Made by a program: the position numbers and the translations under genes. DNA of 64,000 nt, taken from assembly GCA_018241505.1 (NCBI GenBank), contig JAFEDS010000017.1, positions 496,001 to 560,000 on the forward strand. Reading direction: 5' to 3'. The number at the start of each line of letters is the position of its first letter. Position 1 is the stretch's first letter. This document shows positions 51,818 to 60,850 of the stretch, piece after piece. The stretch comes from Pseudomonadota bacterium (GTDB lineage Bacteria; Pseudomonadota; Gammaproteobacteria; Steroidobacterales; Steroidobacteraceae). The notes below the pieces were generated by a model that was not told the origin of the DNA, ran no database searches, and saw only the letters and a list, made by a program, of their open reading frames with translations.

Positions 51818-52886
51818 ACAGCATCCCGGCGCTCCGGTTGGTTGCGAATACATCCTCCCCGAGGACACTGACCGGATTCTGCGGCGCCCGCTCCAGCAGC
51901 GCACGCACCCGCTCACGCGACTGAGCCGCCGCCTCGGGAGAGAGGATTCCCTGTTGTTGCGCGGCAAGCATGGATTGCGCGAATCCGCGGCACCGGTCGG
52001 TGTCGGTAAAATATGAGCACACCATCATCAGATCGGTGCCTGCCAACAGCAATCTCACGGCCGCGCCGGGATCATCAAACATCCGTGACACGGCATGCAT
52101 GCCGATATCGTCGGAAACGACGACGCCCTTGAATCCCAGCTCCCCGCGCAGGATTTCCTGACCAAACTTGCGCGACAAAGTCACCGGCTCGCCGGGATCG
52201 AGCTTCGGTAACAACAGGTGGCTGGTCATCATCATTGGAATACCGGCTTCGACAGCCGCGCGAAACGGCCGCAACTCCCGCGCCCGCAACCCCTCCAGAT
52301 CGCGATCCAGAATCGGAAGCTCGCGATGAGAATCGGTGGCGGTGTCGCCATGGCCGGGGAAATGCTTTCCGCAGGCCAACACCTTTTCAGCCTGCAGGGC
52401 CTTCATGAAGGCCAGCGCGGCAGCGGTGACCTGCTCGCCGGTGGTACCGAACGCGCGTGCGCCAATGACCGGATTGGCCGGGTTGCTGTGAATATCGAGC
52501 ACCGGCGCGAAGTTCAAGTTCACGCCAAGCGAAGCCAACTCCACGCCCATCGCCCGCCCGACTGCGGCCGCCTGCCCTGCCCAGCGCGCCGCAAAGGAAA
52601 AGCGCGTGATCGGCGCTGGGGTACGACAGACCCGGCCGCCCTCGTGATCAATGCCGATGAAAATCCGCTCGCGCCGGATTGCGTCGCGCACGTCATCAAT
52701 CAGCTTGCGATGCGCTTTCAGCCACACCTCATAGGGCTGGTCGTGCTGGAAATTGCTTTTGAACAGGACCACGCCGGCGGGCCGCAGGTCCGCCAGCAAC
52801 GCACGGTCACGCTCGTGCAGTTGCACTGTGGGCCGCAAGCCGATCAGGAAATGATCGCCGGCCGAGCTGATGTTTGATGAATTCAT
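51789..52886 (-). CDS. nagZ: GH3 beta-N-acetylglucosaminidase NagZ
   Basis: A 365-residue cytosolic enzyme of peptidoglycan recycling that removes GlcNAc from anhydromuropeptides. Glycoside hydrolase family 3 motifs are present: FIGIDHEGGRV near residue 78, LNFAPVLDIH, and the NagZ-specific KHFPGHGDTATDSH loop, with the nucleophile Asp in VVSDDIGMHA. Length is normal to slightly long. It opens leftwards; the other recycling genes are not in the window. NagZ products induce AmpC beta-lactamases in bacteria that have AmpR. Confidence 0.93.
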   Translation of the reverse strand: MNSSNISSAGDHFLIGLRPTVQLHERDRALLADLRPAGVVLFKSNFQHDQPYEVWLKAHRKLIDDVRDAIRRERIFIGIDHEGGRVCRTPAPITRFSFAARWAGQAAAVGRAMGVELASLGVNLNFAPVLDIHSNPANPVIGARAFGTTGEQVTAAALAFMKALQAEKVLACGKHFPGHGDTATDSHRELPILDRDLEGLRARELRPFRAAVEAGIPMMMTSHLLLPKLDPGEPVTLSRKFGQEILRGELGFKGVVVSDDIGMHAVSRMFDDPGAAVRLLLAGTDLMMVCSYFTDTDRCRGFAQSMLAAQQQGILSPEAAAQSRERVRALLERAPQNPVSVLGEDVFATNRSAGMLFTAETAEVI

Positions 52887-52929
52887 GGTGCGGCCATCTT
52901 ACGATGGCCGCCCCTGAGCCAGCGAGCGG

Positions 52930-54666
52930 TCAATATCCGATCGCAATCGCGGTCGGATGCAGCCCCGATGCGGCCGTAGGACTGGCGTAAGCGGTCAACG
53001 CCCCGGTCGTCGAGTCGATCTTGAATTGATAGACGAAGCTCGAGCTGCGATCCGTAGCATAGAGGGCCTTGCCGGTCGGATCGATTGCAACCGCACTCGT
53101 GTTTGTACCAGCCGGGACCGTTCCGGCACCTATGGGTGTCAGCGCGCCCGTTGTGGAATCGACTGTAAACTGGGAAATCGTACCGTCGGTTCGATTCGCC
53201 ACATACAGAAACTTGCCGCTGTGATCGATAGCGATGCCCACCGGTCTCAATCCGACGTTAGTCGTTGCGACACTGGTCAGTGAGCCGTCGTTGCCGATCG
53301 AGTACTGCTGAACAGTTCCCGGCGCGCTGCCATCACCGTGATTCGCTACATACAGAAAATTTCCCGCAGGATTGATGGTCAAGGCGTTAGGACCTTGACC
53401 GCTGGCAACACTGCCCGTACCGATCTTACTGAGGGAACCATCGGACGCAATCTTGTACTGCGAGATCGTACCCGGGCCCGCCGGCGGTTCTGCCGCGTTG
53501 GCTCCGTAATTTCCTACATACGCGAACTGATCGTTCGGGTGGACCACCACCGCCGCGGGAGCAGTCCCGCTGGCAATAGTCGGCGTGGCCAGGGGAATCA
53601 ACTGTCCATCCAGTCCGATCCGGAACTGCGCGATCGTATTGTTGCCGAGGCTGGCCACATAGGCATATTTATTCTCGTGGCTCACAGTGACGGAATTGGG
53701 AAACAGGCCAACCTGCACCGTGCCGGTTCCAATGCTCGTCAGGGAACCATTCGAGGCAATTCTATATTGAGCCACGGTGCTCGTTGCCCAGTTGGCGACA
53801 TACACGTACTCGCCACTGCGCTCGACTGAAATACTGAACGGCTGAGTCCCATTCGAGGGGACTGTCGCAGTGGCGCCCGTCAGCGGCCCGAGCGAGCCAT
53901 CCAGGTTGAGTTGGTACTGAGAGACCGTATTGTCATCGAAGTTGGTCGCATACGCATAAATCGTGGCTGAGACGGTCAACTGCACTGGCGTGCTCGTGGG
54001 GCCGCTCGCCGTGGTCGCGGTGATGCTCGTATTGCCGAAGGCGTTCAGAGCCGTAGCTTTACCCGACGTGTGATCGATGGTCGCTATCGACGTGTCGGAA
54101 GACGTCCAGGTAACACCGGTGATCGGCCGAGCCAAGCCATCCGTGTATTTTCCAAACAACGTGAACTGAAGGTCCTGACCCGCGGCGATTGTGGGTCCAT
54201 TGGGCGATATCTCCACCGACAACAGATTGGGTGGCCCAACCGTCAGGGCATCCGTACCGCTCACTGTGCCGCTCGTCGCGGAGATCGTGGTTGCACCGGC
54301 AGCAAGACCAGTCACCAACCCCGCTGCAACCGTGGCTGTCTTGGGATCAACCGAGCTCCAGGTCACTGTCGACGTCAGGTCCTTGGTAGTGCCGTCGCTG
54401 TAGGACCCCGTCGCCTTGAGCTGCAAAGTCAATCCGGCCGCGACTGTTGAGCTGCCGCCGCTCGCCGGGGCAACCGAAATTGTGGACAGTGTCACAGTCG
54501 GCGGGTTGTTACCGCCGCCGCCACCGCCCCCGGAGCTGCTACCGTCCCCGCCGCCCCCACCGCAACCCGCTACGAGGCCCATGAGGCCAACGAGGCCGGC
54601 GAATCGGGCGATCCAGAACGCACGCCCAGTTATGTGCAACGCGGACATTGTGAGGCGACTGATCAT
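52930..54666 (-). CDS. Lipoprotein with Ig-like (Big2) domains and a beta-propeller (lactonase-like)
   Basis: A 578-residue surface lipoprotein. The lipobox is LVAGC, followed by Gly-rich linkers (GGGGGDGSSSGGGGGGG). Residues ~55-150 and ~150-230 are Big2-like domains (TWSSVDPKTATVAAGLVTGL, TWTSSDTSIATIDH). Residues ~235-575 are about seven propeller blades with the recurring pattern of FLYVANRTDGTISQF and VAIDPTGKALYA, as in 6-phosphogluconolactonase-like lipoproteins. Catalytic acidic residues are not evident, so it is more likely a binding or adhesion protein. It resembles the lipoprotein at 12396-14402 in style. Confidence 0.82.
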   Translation of the reverse strand: MISRLTMSALHITGRAFWIARFAGLVGLMGLVAGCGGGGGDGSSSGGGGGGGNNPPTVTLSTISVAPASGGSSTVAAGLTLQLKATGSYSDGTTKDLTSTVTWSSVDPKTATVAAGLVTGLAAGATTISATSGTVSGTDALTVGPPNLLSVEISPNGPTIAAGQDLQFTLFGKYTDGLARPITGVTWTSSDTSIATIDHTSGKATALNAFGNTSITATTASGPTSTPVQLTVSATIYAYATNFDDNTVSQYQLNLDGSLGPLTGATATVPSNGTQPFSISVERSGEYVYVANWATSTVAQYRIASNGSLTSIGTGTVQVGLFPNSVTVSHENKYAYVASLGNNTIAQFRIGLDGQLIPLATPTIASGTAPAAVVVHPNDQFAYVGNYGANAAEPPAGPGTISQYKIASDGSLSKIGTGSVASGQGPNALTINPAGNFLYVANHGDGSAPGTVQQYSIGNDGSLTSVATTNVGLRPVGIAIDHSGKFLYVANRTDGTISQFTVDSTTGALTPIGAGTVPAGTNTSAVAIDPTGKALYATDRSSSFVYQFKIDSTTGALTAYASPTAASGLHPTAIAIGY

Positions 54667-54890
54667 GAATTTTTACTCATCTTCCCTTGCTGATGAGTGA
54701 CCAGGCCGTCGCTGAACGTGCTCGCAACCTCCGCAGAGCACCATCCCGTCCGTCTTTGCGGCGTAGCGACTGAATTTGCCGACCCGTGTCACAGTGTTGT
54801 TCAAGACCACTGTGTACACGCACGGAACAGAATTTTCTGAGAAGCGGGTCTCAACAGACCCGCGGATCTGGTGGGGCTTGGATCTGGGCC
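54667..54890. other. Intergenic stretch with no supported gene
   Basis: A frame on the + strand (54776-55045) encodes random-looking residues. No promoter or repeat of note. Confidence 0.4.
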
Positions 54891-54980
54891 TCAGAATTTG
54901 TAGAGCAACGACAGCCGGTAGGCGATTCCCAAGAAACCTGAAGTCGCAACCGCTGGCCGAACGCCGACCAACAGGGAATT
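54891..54980 (-). pseudogene. Possible outer-membrane barrel C-terminal remnant
   Basis: Translation ends SLLVGVRPAVATSGFLGIAY then RLSLLYKF and a stop: the alternating pattern and terminal Phe are those of a barrel's last strands. An in-frame stop at 54983-54981 cuts it off, but a neighbouring frame immediately upstream reads LTYFSTIETEIP, which would join smoothly. Probably a frameshifted relic. Confidence 0.3.
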
Positions 54981-55256
54981 TCAGTTTCGATGGTGGAGAA
55001 GTATGTCAGGCACGCAGTCCATCACTGTCACAAGCGCCTGACTGAAACGAGCGCCGAGCCACCGCGTACGCGCAAGTTGATGTTGGTATCCACCGCGGCG
55101 CTCTGCGCCCTGCTCTGCGCTTCACCCACAGCGCGCGATATCGAACTGCTCCAGGGCCAGGCACACGGGTGCTCGATCGAGGTCCTGGCCCTGCAACGTT
55201 AGTTCGGATTGAAGCAAATCTCACATTCCGACCGCGAGATCGTGCTCCGGCGTTAA

Positions 55257-55445
55257 ACTAGGTTCAGCCAGCACCCCACCATGGGGTTGGTGGACATCTA
55301 CGCGGCCATGCTGCCGACACTGAAATTCGAGGCCGGTGTGCATGTGAACTACGGGGAGACGGTGCTCCATGTTCACGACGGCAAGCCGAAATTCAAGGAT
55401 ATGCCCACGGAAATGGGCGGCTCAGGCACCCTACTGCCGGACTGA
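55257..55445 (+). pseudogene. C-terminal fragment of a small gene (possibly GFA/CENP-V family)
   Basis: From 55257 the frame reads MGLVDIYAAMLPTLKFEAGV, then HVNYGETVLHVHDGKPKFKD and MPTEMGGSGTLLPD. The final KPKFKDMPTEMGGSG pattern recalls the C-termini of glutathione-dependent formaldehyde-activating-like proteins, but the Cys-rich zinc domain is missing and a TAA at 55254 precedes the fragment. Most likely a truncated remnant. Confidence 0.45.
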
Positions 55446-55525
55446 ATGCGCAGGCGGCGGCGGGCACTGTCCTTGCTGGCGACGACGGGCTTTGAATTCG
55501 AAGCGCCCGCTTCCTCGGACAATAG

Positions 55526-57118
55526 ATGATCGACCGCCGTTCGTTGCTCGCCGCCGCAGCCTCATCACTGGCCCTGTCAGCGCTACCACTGCGCGTCAGC
55601 GCCGCCAGTGCCGGCCTGAGGCTCGGTAAGTCCCAGCCGTTCTCCTTTGACGCCCTCATAAAGGAAATGCAGGCGCGCGCGGCCCAGCCGTACGCGCAAC
55701 AAAACTCGCTGCCGCAGTCGATCCTGGATCGCATCGACTACGCCGAGCACGGCAAGATCAAGTTCAACACGGATTTCGCCCTGTTCCACCAGGGACCCGG
55801 CGATTTCCCGGTGACCTTTTTTCACTTGGGGAAATACTTCCGCGCCCCGGTGCACATGTATGTGCTTTCGGGCGCCGGCCAGAGCGCCTCCGCCGCGGAA
55901 ATTCTCTACGACCCCGCCTACTTCAGCATGCCGGCCAACAGCCCGGCGCGCGAGCTGCCCAAGGGAGCCGGGTTCGCCGGCTTTCGCCTGCAGGAAAGCC
56001 GCGGCGGCGATCAACAGAAACTCGACTGGCACAGCAACGACTGGGTTGCCTTTCTCGGCGCGTCCTATTTCCGCGCCATTGGCGAGCTCGCGCAGTATGG
56101 ACTGTCGGCTCGCGGTGTTGCCATCGATGTGAGCTCCCCGGGCCGCGCGGAAGAATTTCCGGACTTCACCCGCTTCTACTTCGAACCGTCGGCCAACGGC
56201 TCCGGGGCCGTCACAGTGTACGCCGCGCTCGAAGGCCCCAGTCTCACCGGCGCCTATCGGTTTGTCATGCAGCGCGGTAAGGCCGTTGTCATGGACATCC
56301 AGGCCAACCTGTTTATGCGGCGCGATGTCGGTCAACTCGGCATCGCACCCATGACCTCCATGTACTGGTACTCCGAAACCAACAAGCCCGGGCCGGTGGA
56401 CTGGCGGCCGGAAATTCACGACTCCGACGGTCTCGTCTTGTGGACAGGAGGCGGCGAGTACATCTGGCGCCCACTCAACAATACGCGAAATCCCAGCACA
56501 TCGACGTTCGCGGACGAGTCACCGCGCGGTTTCGGCCTGTCGCAACGCGACCGGTTGTTCGATCACTACCTCGATGGCGTGCACTATGAGCGGCGCCCCA
56601 GCCTGTGGGTCGAGCCAGCCGGCGATTGGGGCGAAGGTACTGTGCAACTCGTCGAGCTGCCTACCGACGATGAGACCATGGACAACATTGTCGCAATGTG
56701 GGTACCGAAGCAATCGGCCAAGGCCGGCAGCAATCTGCAGTTTCACTACAAACTAACCTGGAGTGCCGGCGAGCCGCACGAGACTACGCTCGCCCGCTGT
56801 ATTGCCACCCGCATGGGTCGCGGCGGCGAGCCTGGGCAGAACCGCCCCAAGGGCGTACACAAGTTCGTTGTGGAATTCCTGGGCGGTCGCCTGGGCTCCC
56901 TGCCCTATGGCATCCGGCCCGAGCCGGTGCTGTCCGCCACCTCGGGTACCTTCTCCGATGTGTTTACTGAAGCGGTCCCGGACAGTGTTGCCGGGCATTG
57001 GCGCGCCCAATTTGACTTCACTGCCACGGGCAGCGAAGTTGTTGACATGCGCCTGTATCTGAAGGTCGGCGATCAGACTCTGTCAGAAACGTGGTTGTAC
57101 CAGTACCACGTGAGCTGA
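55526..57118 (+). CDS. opgD: Periplasmic glucan biosynthesis protein D (OpgD/MdoD)
   Basis: A 530-residue periplasmic protein that shapes osmoregulated periplasmic glucans. A Tat signal (DRRSLLAAAASS, twin Arg at 4-5) is followed by the OpgG/OpgD core: AEHGKIKFNTDFALF, PVTFFHLGKYFRAPVHMYVL, ASYFRAIGELAQYGLSARGV and EFPDFTRFYFE. The C-terminal Ig-like domain ends LSETWLYQYHVS. The Tat signal favours OpgD over OpgG. No opgH glucosyltransferase lies next to it, so that must be elsewhere. Confidence 0.93.
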   Translation: MIDRRSLLAAAASSLALSALPLRVSAASAGLRLGKSQPFSFDALIKEMQARAAQPYAQQNSLPQSILDRIDYAEHGKIKFNTDFALFHQGPGDFPVTFFHLGKYFRAPVHMYVLSGAGQSASAAEILYDPAYFSMPANSPARELPKGAGFAGFRLQESRGGDQQKLDWHSNDWVAFLGASYFRAIGELAQYGLSARGVAIDVSSPGRAEEFPDFTRFYFEPSANGSGAVTVYAALEGPSLTGAYRFVMQRGKAVVMDIQANLFMRRDVGQLGIAPMTSMYWYSETNKPGPVDWRPEIHDSDGLVLWTGGGEYIWRPLNNTRNPSTSTFADESPRGFGLSQRDRLFDHYLDGVHYERRPSLWVEPAGDWGEGTVQLVELPTDDETMDNIVAMWVPKQSAKAGSNLQFHYKLTWSAGEPHETTLARCIATRMGRGGEPGQNRPKGVHKFVVEFLGGRLGSLPYGIRPEPVLSATSGTFSDVFTEAVPDSVAGHWRAQFDFTATGSEVVDMRLYLKVGDQTLSETWLYQYHVS

Positions 57119-57120
57119 CA

Positions 57121-57738
57121 TTACTTGTCCCGGTCGATGGCGTACATGACGGAGAAGAGCGGGATTTTCTTCTCCGTCTGCATGGGATCCTTGCCGCGCA
57201 AACCCTGGTACACCGCGTGCGCACAGAAAGCCCGGCCGGGTTTGTTCGGCTTTGACAGCGCCGCCTGGTTGGGAACGCCCGCCGTCTGCGCTTCCTGCTT
57301 GGTGAGAAAGTCCGCCGTCTCCGCCGCCTGCACGAGCGAGCCATCCTTCATTTTCAGCAGCCACACTTCGCCGCCGGCCACGAGCGGATCGCCTTTTTCA
57401 ATGGTGGCCATCAGGAACACCTCGGAATTGTCCGCCAGGTCCGCGGGAACTGAATTCGTCAGGTAGGTCATGTGCTGGCCGAATGAGCCGCCCGCCACAT
57501 TCGGCGGCCGGTTCCAACGCATCGCCGTTTCCAGGTCGCCGCAGGTCTTCGCTTCCCACAACTGTGTGAAGTTCTTGCGGCCCTGCGGCCCGTCGGCCGA
57601 CGTCATGTAGTGGATCTTCTTCATCTGGGCGTCGGAAGGGACTTCGGGCGGACCTGAGACCTGTTCGACTTTGTGGCACCCGGCGAGGCCGGCCAGAAGA
57701 AGCACAGCGCACGCTGGCAATGAAGTGGTGTATTTCAT
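57121..57738 (-). CDS. Uncharacterised lipoprotein
   Basis: A 205-residue protein with a lipoprotein signal (residues 1-21, lipobox LAGC). The mature part is mostly soluble; WNRPPNVAGGSFGQHMTYLT and GRAFCAHAVYQGL contain no motif I recognise. Two more cysteines (TCGDLE and FCAHAV) might pair. It converges on opgD two bases away. Function unknown. Confidence 0.7.
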   Translation of the reverse strand: MKYTTSLPACAVLLLAGLAGCHKVEQVSGPPEVPSDAQMKKIHYMTSADGPQGRKNFTQLWEAKTCGDLETAMRWNRPPNVAGGSFGQHMTYLTNSVPADLADNSEVFLMATIEKGDPLVAGGEVWLLKMKDGSLVQAAETADFLTKQEAQTAGVPNQAALSKPNKPGRAFCAHAVYQGLRGKDPMQTEKKIPLFSVMYAIDRDK

Positions 57739-57838
57739 AGATAGCTCAACCGTTGGCAGGGCCCCCGGTTCCCCGGGGCTGGCAGACAGGATTGTGAAAT
57801 CCCCTGCCTGAACGGTCGATTAAGAGATAATTCGCCGT

Positions 57839-59182
57839 GTGAGTAAAGTGACACCGCCCATGCCACCCATGGCCTCCGATCGAATTGGAGGCCTGCAAGT
57901 ATTGTTCACCATCCGCAGGAACGCGCTGAGCGCCTTCCCCAAGCGGTGTCTACATGAGCCCGTTGTCAGGCTGCGAGCGGCCGGCCGGCCGCTCGCGCTC
58001 GTTACCGCGCCTGATGCGATCGGCCACATGATGATTACTCACGCCGACGACTATGTCCGACTCCCCTTCGGGCGTCGCGTTCTCGGACCCATTGTCGGCA
58101 AAGGACTGCTGGTCAGTGAAGGCGAAACCTGGCGGCAACAGCGCCGTGCCATGGCGCCAGCGTTTGCGCCGCGAAATATCCCGATCATGAGCGCTCACAT
58201 CATGCGCTGCACCGAAGCTTCCTGTGAGCGCCTGGCGCAATCACGGGGTCGGCCGGTCAATCTGCTCGAAGAGATGCAAACGCTCAGCCTGGAGATTGCT
58301 GCAACATCGCTGTTCTCCATGGAAGCCGCGACATTCGGTCCGCAGGTGCGCGCATTAGTGTCGGAATACATGGGAACGGTTGGGCGACTGTACCTGGCTG
58401 ATGTTTTTCTACCCGAGGGCACCCCGACGCGCATGCGCCGGCGACGCGCAGACTTCCGCAAGCGTTGGACCCAGCTCATCGCTTCGATCATCGAGGCGCG
58501 GCATCAGTCGGGAACCGCCGGCGCACCCAGAGATCTCTTCGACCTGCTTGCGCAGGCGCACGGCCCTGATCGACAGGACCTGCTGGCGGATGAAGTGTCC
58601 ACCATGATAGTTGCGGGTCACGAGACGACTGCGCTCACTCTGTTCTGGATGTGCACTCTGCTTGCGAAGTCACCTGAGTGGCAGGGAATGCTTGCGGAGG
58701 AAGCGACACGTCACGACCTGTCCGTGGCGGGTGCCGGAAAGAGCCTTCCCAAGCTGGAGATTGCGCGCGCGGTCGTACAAGAAACATTGCGGCTGTATTC
58801 ACCTGGTTTCATGGCGGGGCGCCTGGCGAAACGGTCGCACGAGGTCTGCGGCGTGGAGGTTCCCGAAGGCTCCATTGTGCTGGTGCCGTTCTGGCTCATA
58901 CACAGGACGCCGCAATGGTGGCCGAACCCAACGGCCTTCGATCCTTCGCGTTTTCTCAACGATGCCGATCCGGCGCGGCACACGTACTTGCCGTTCGGAG
59001 TGGGCCGGCATGTTTGTATTGGTGCCCAGTTGGCGATGTCCGAAGCGACCCTGGCCATCGCGCGGCTGGCACAGCAATTCACCCTGACGATGCGGGATGA
59101 GCGGCCGGTTCTACCGGTGGCGACACTGACCACCCGGCCTGATCACGCACCGGAATTCGTTTTGCAGCCTCGCGCCCACTGA
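57839..59182 (+). CDS. Cytochrome P450
   Basis: A 447-residue soluble monooxygenase. The I-helix oxygen-binding motif is AGHETTALT, the K-helix ExxR lies in VQETLRLYSPG, and the heme-thiolate loop is FGVGRHVCIGAQLA with the Cys axial ligand. The N-terminus lacks a membrane anchor. Substrate unknown, and no ferredoxin or reductase gene is adjacent. GTG 57839 is the likely start. Its stop directly abuts the stop of the convergent GH13 gene (TGATCA). Confidence 0.93.
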   Translation: MSKVTPPMPPMASDRIGGLQVLFTIRRNALSAFPKRCLHEPVVRLRAAGRPLALVTAPDAIGHMMITHADDYVRLPFGRRVLGPIVGKGLLVSEGETWRQQRRAMAPAFAPRNIPIMSAHIMRCTEASCERLAQSRGRPVNLLEEMQTLSLEIAATSLFSMEAATFGPQVRALVSEYMGTVGRLYLADVFLPEGTPTRMRRRRADFRKRWTQLIASIIEARHQSGTAGAPRDLFDLLAQAHGPDRQDLLADEVSTMIVAGHETTALTLFWMCTLLAKSPEWQGMLAEEATRHDLSVAGAGKSLPKLEIARAVVQETLRLYSPGFMAGRLAKRSHEVCGVEVPEGSIVLVPFWLIHRTPQWWPNPTAFDPSRFLNDADPARHTYLPFGVGRHVCIGAQLAMSEATLAIARLAQQFTLTMRDERPVLPVATLTTRPDHAPEFVLQPRAH

Positions 59183-60850
59183 TCAACCGACCTCGCTGCG
59201 CCGGAGCAGGTAGTCCAGGCCCCCCACCCGATACCACCGGTATCCATAGGCCTCGAGCAGCACGCAATGCCGACCGGCCGCGTCCGCCCGGCTGTGATCC
59301 TCCGACAGCAAGTTGACCAACAGGTTGCCGGTCTCCCCGGCAATACCGACTTCGAACCGCGTCTCGCGGGGAGAAGCCGACAGATTGTGAACGAACAACA
59401 CCGAGTTGTTGCGCCAGTCGTAGCGGATGGCCAGCACGGCCGGGTCGCGGGTCTGGACAATCTCAAAGTCACCCCACCCCACTTCGGGCACTTCCTTGCG
59501 CATGCGGATGATGCGTTCGGTCCAGTTCAACATCGAGCTCGGCTCGCGGCGCTGTTGGGCGGCATTCACATGCTCGAAACCGAACGGTCCGCGGCTGATG
59601 ACCGGCGTAAACGGACGATCGCTCTTGGTGAAACCGGCATTGCGCTCGGTGGACCATTGCATGGGCGTACGCGCGCATTCCCGTTCCTTCAGATCGAGAT
59701 CATCGCCCATGGCCAATTCATCGCCGTAACGCAGGACCGGCGTGCCCGGAAGCGTAAACAGAAGGCTGTACGCCAGCTCGATGCGCCGGCGGTCACCGCT
59801 GAGCATGGGCGCGAGCCGGCGCCGGATCCCCCGCTCGTAGAGTTGCATCTGCGGTTCGGGCCCAAATGCTTTGAACACCGAGTTGCGTTGGGCCGCAGTC
59901 AACCGTCCGAGATCGAGCTCATCGTGATTTCGCAGGAACTGACCCCATTGGGCCGTGGCCGGGCGCTTCTTTGTGTCTTTGAGCGCCTTTTGCAACGGAC
60001 GCGAATCCTCCGCGGCGAGCGCATAGAACAGGTTCTGATTGACCTGGAAATTGAACATCATGTGCATGCGGTCACCGTCGACCCCGAAATACTCCATGTC
60101 GGTATTCGGCAGCACATTCGCTTCGGCGAGGATGAGGGCATCGCCCTGCCGCCACTGCAGGAACTCGCGGAAGCTGCGCAGCATGTCGTACTGCTCGGTT
60201 GGTTTCGCCACCCGCGGGCCCTTCGTGGCAATCACAAAGGGCACCGCATCCATGCGAAACCCCGAGACACCCAGTTGAATCCAGAAGCCCATGATTTTGA
60301 GGATCTCGGCCTGGACAAACGGGTTGGCGGTATTCAGATCCGGCTGAAAATCGTAGAAGCGATGGAAGTACCAGGCGCGCGCCCGCGAATCAAAGCTCCA
60401 GGTCGCCTTCTGCACGCCGGGGAACACCATGCCGCGATGGGCACCGGCCGGCTTCTTTTTCGACCAGACATACCAGTCGCGGTACTTTGAGTGGGGATCG
60501 CGCCGGGCCTCCTGGAACCAGGGATGTTGGTCCGATGTATGATTCACCACCAGGTCGATGATGATGCGAATACCCCGCTCGTGGGCGGCATGGGTGAACT
60601 CGACGAAATCGCCGAGAGTTCCGTAGCGCGGATCGACCTCGTAGTAGTTGCAGATGTCGTAACCGCCGTCGCGGCCGGGAGAAGTCTGAAACGGCATGAG
60701 CCAAATCGCGGTCACGCCGAGACCGTGCAGGTAATCCAGCCGACGCATCAAGCCCTCGAAGTCACCCACACCATCGCCGTTCGCATCCATATAGGTGGCC
60801 ACGCAAAGGCAATAGATCACCGCGTTCTTGTACCAGAGATCGGTGATCAT
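59183..60850 (-). CDS. GH13 trehalose synthase-like alpha-amylase family protein
   Basis: A 555-residue TIM-barrel enzyme. The four GH13 regions are readable: DLVVNHTSDQHPWF (region I), GFRMDAVPF with the nucleophile Asp (II), ILAEANVLPN with the acid/base Glu (III) and FLRNHDELDL (IV). The opening LWYKNAVIYCLCVATYMDAN is the hallmark of trehalose synthase (maltose alpha-D-glucosyltransferase); no maltokinase domain is fused. The start overlaps the stop of the upstream glucosidase gene by four bases (ATGA). Probably interconverts maltose and trehalose. Confidence 0.85.
   Translation of the reverse strand: MITDLWYKNAVIYCLCVATYMDANGDGVGDFEGLMRRLDYLHGLGVTAIWLMPFQTSPGRDGGYDICNYYEVDPRYGTLGDFVEFTHAAHERGIRIIIDLVVNHTSDQHPWFQEARRDPHSKYRDWYVWSKKKPAGAHRGMVFPGVQKATWSFDSRARAWYFHRFYDFQPDLNTANPFVQAEILKIMGFWIQLGVSGFRMDAVPFVIATKGPRVAKPTEQYDMLRSFREFLQWRQGDALILAEANVLPNTDMEYFGVDGDRMHMMFNFQVNQNLFYALAAEDSRPLQKALKDTKKRPATAQWGQFLRNHDELDLGRLTAAQRNSVFKAFGPEPQMQLYERGIRRRLAPMLSGDRRRIELAYSLLFTLPGTPVLRYGDELAMGDDLDLKERECARTPMQWSTERNAGFTKSDRPFTPVISRGPFGFEHVNAAQQRREPSSMLNWTERIIRMRKEVPEVGWGDFEIVQTRDPAVLAIRYDWRNNSVLFVHNLSASPRETRFEVGIAGETGNLLVNLLSEDHSRADAAGRHCVLLEAYGYRWYRVGGLDYLLRRSEVG

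Noticed and set aside
59267-60490. A 407-codon + strand frame antisense to the trehalose synthase-like gene
   Set aside because: The opposite strand carries all four GH13 motifs; this frame has none.
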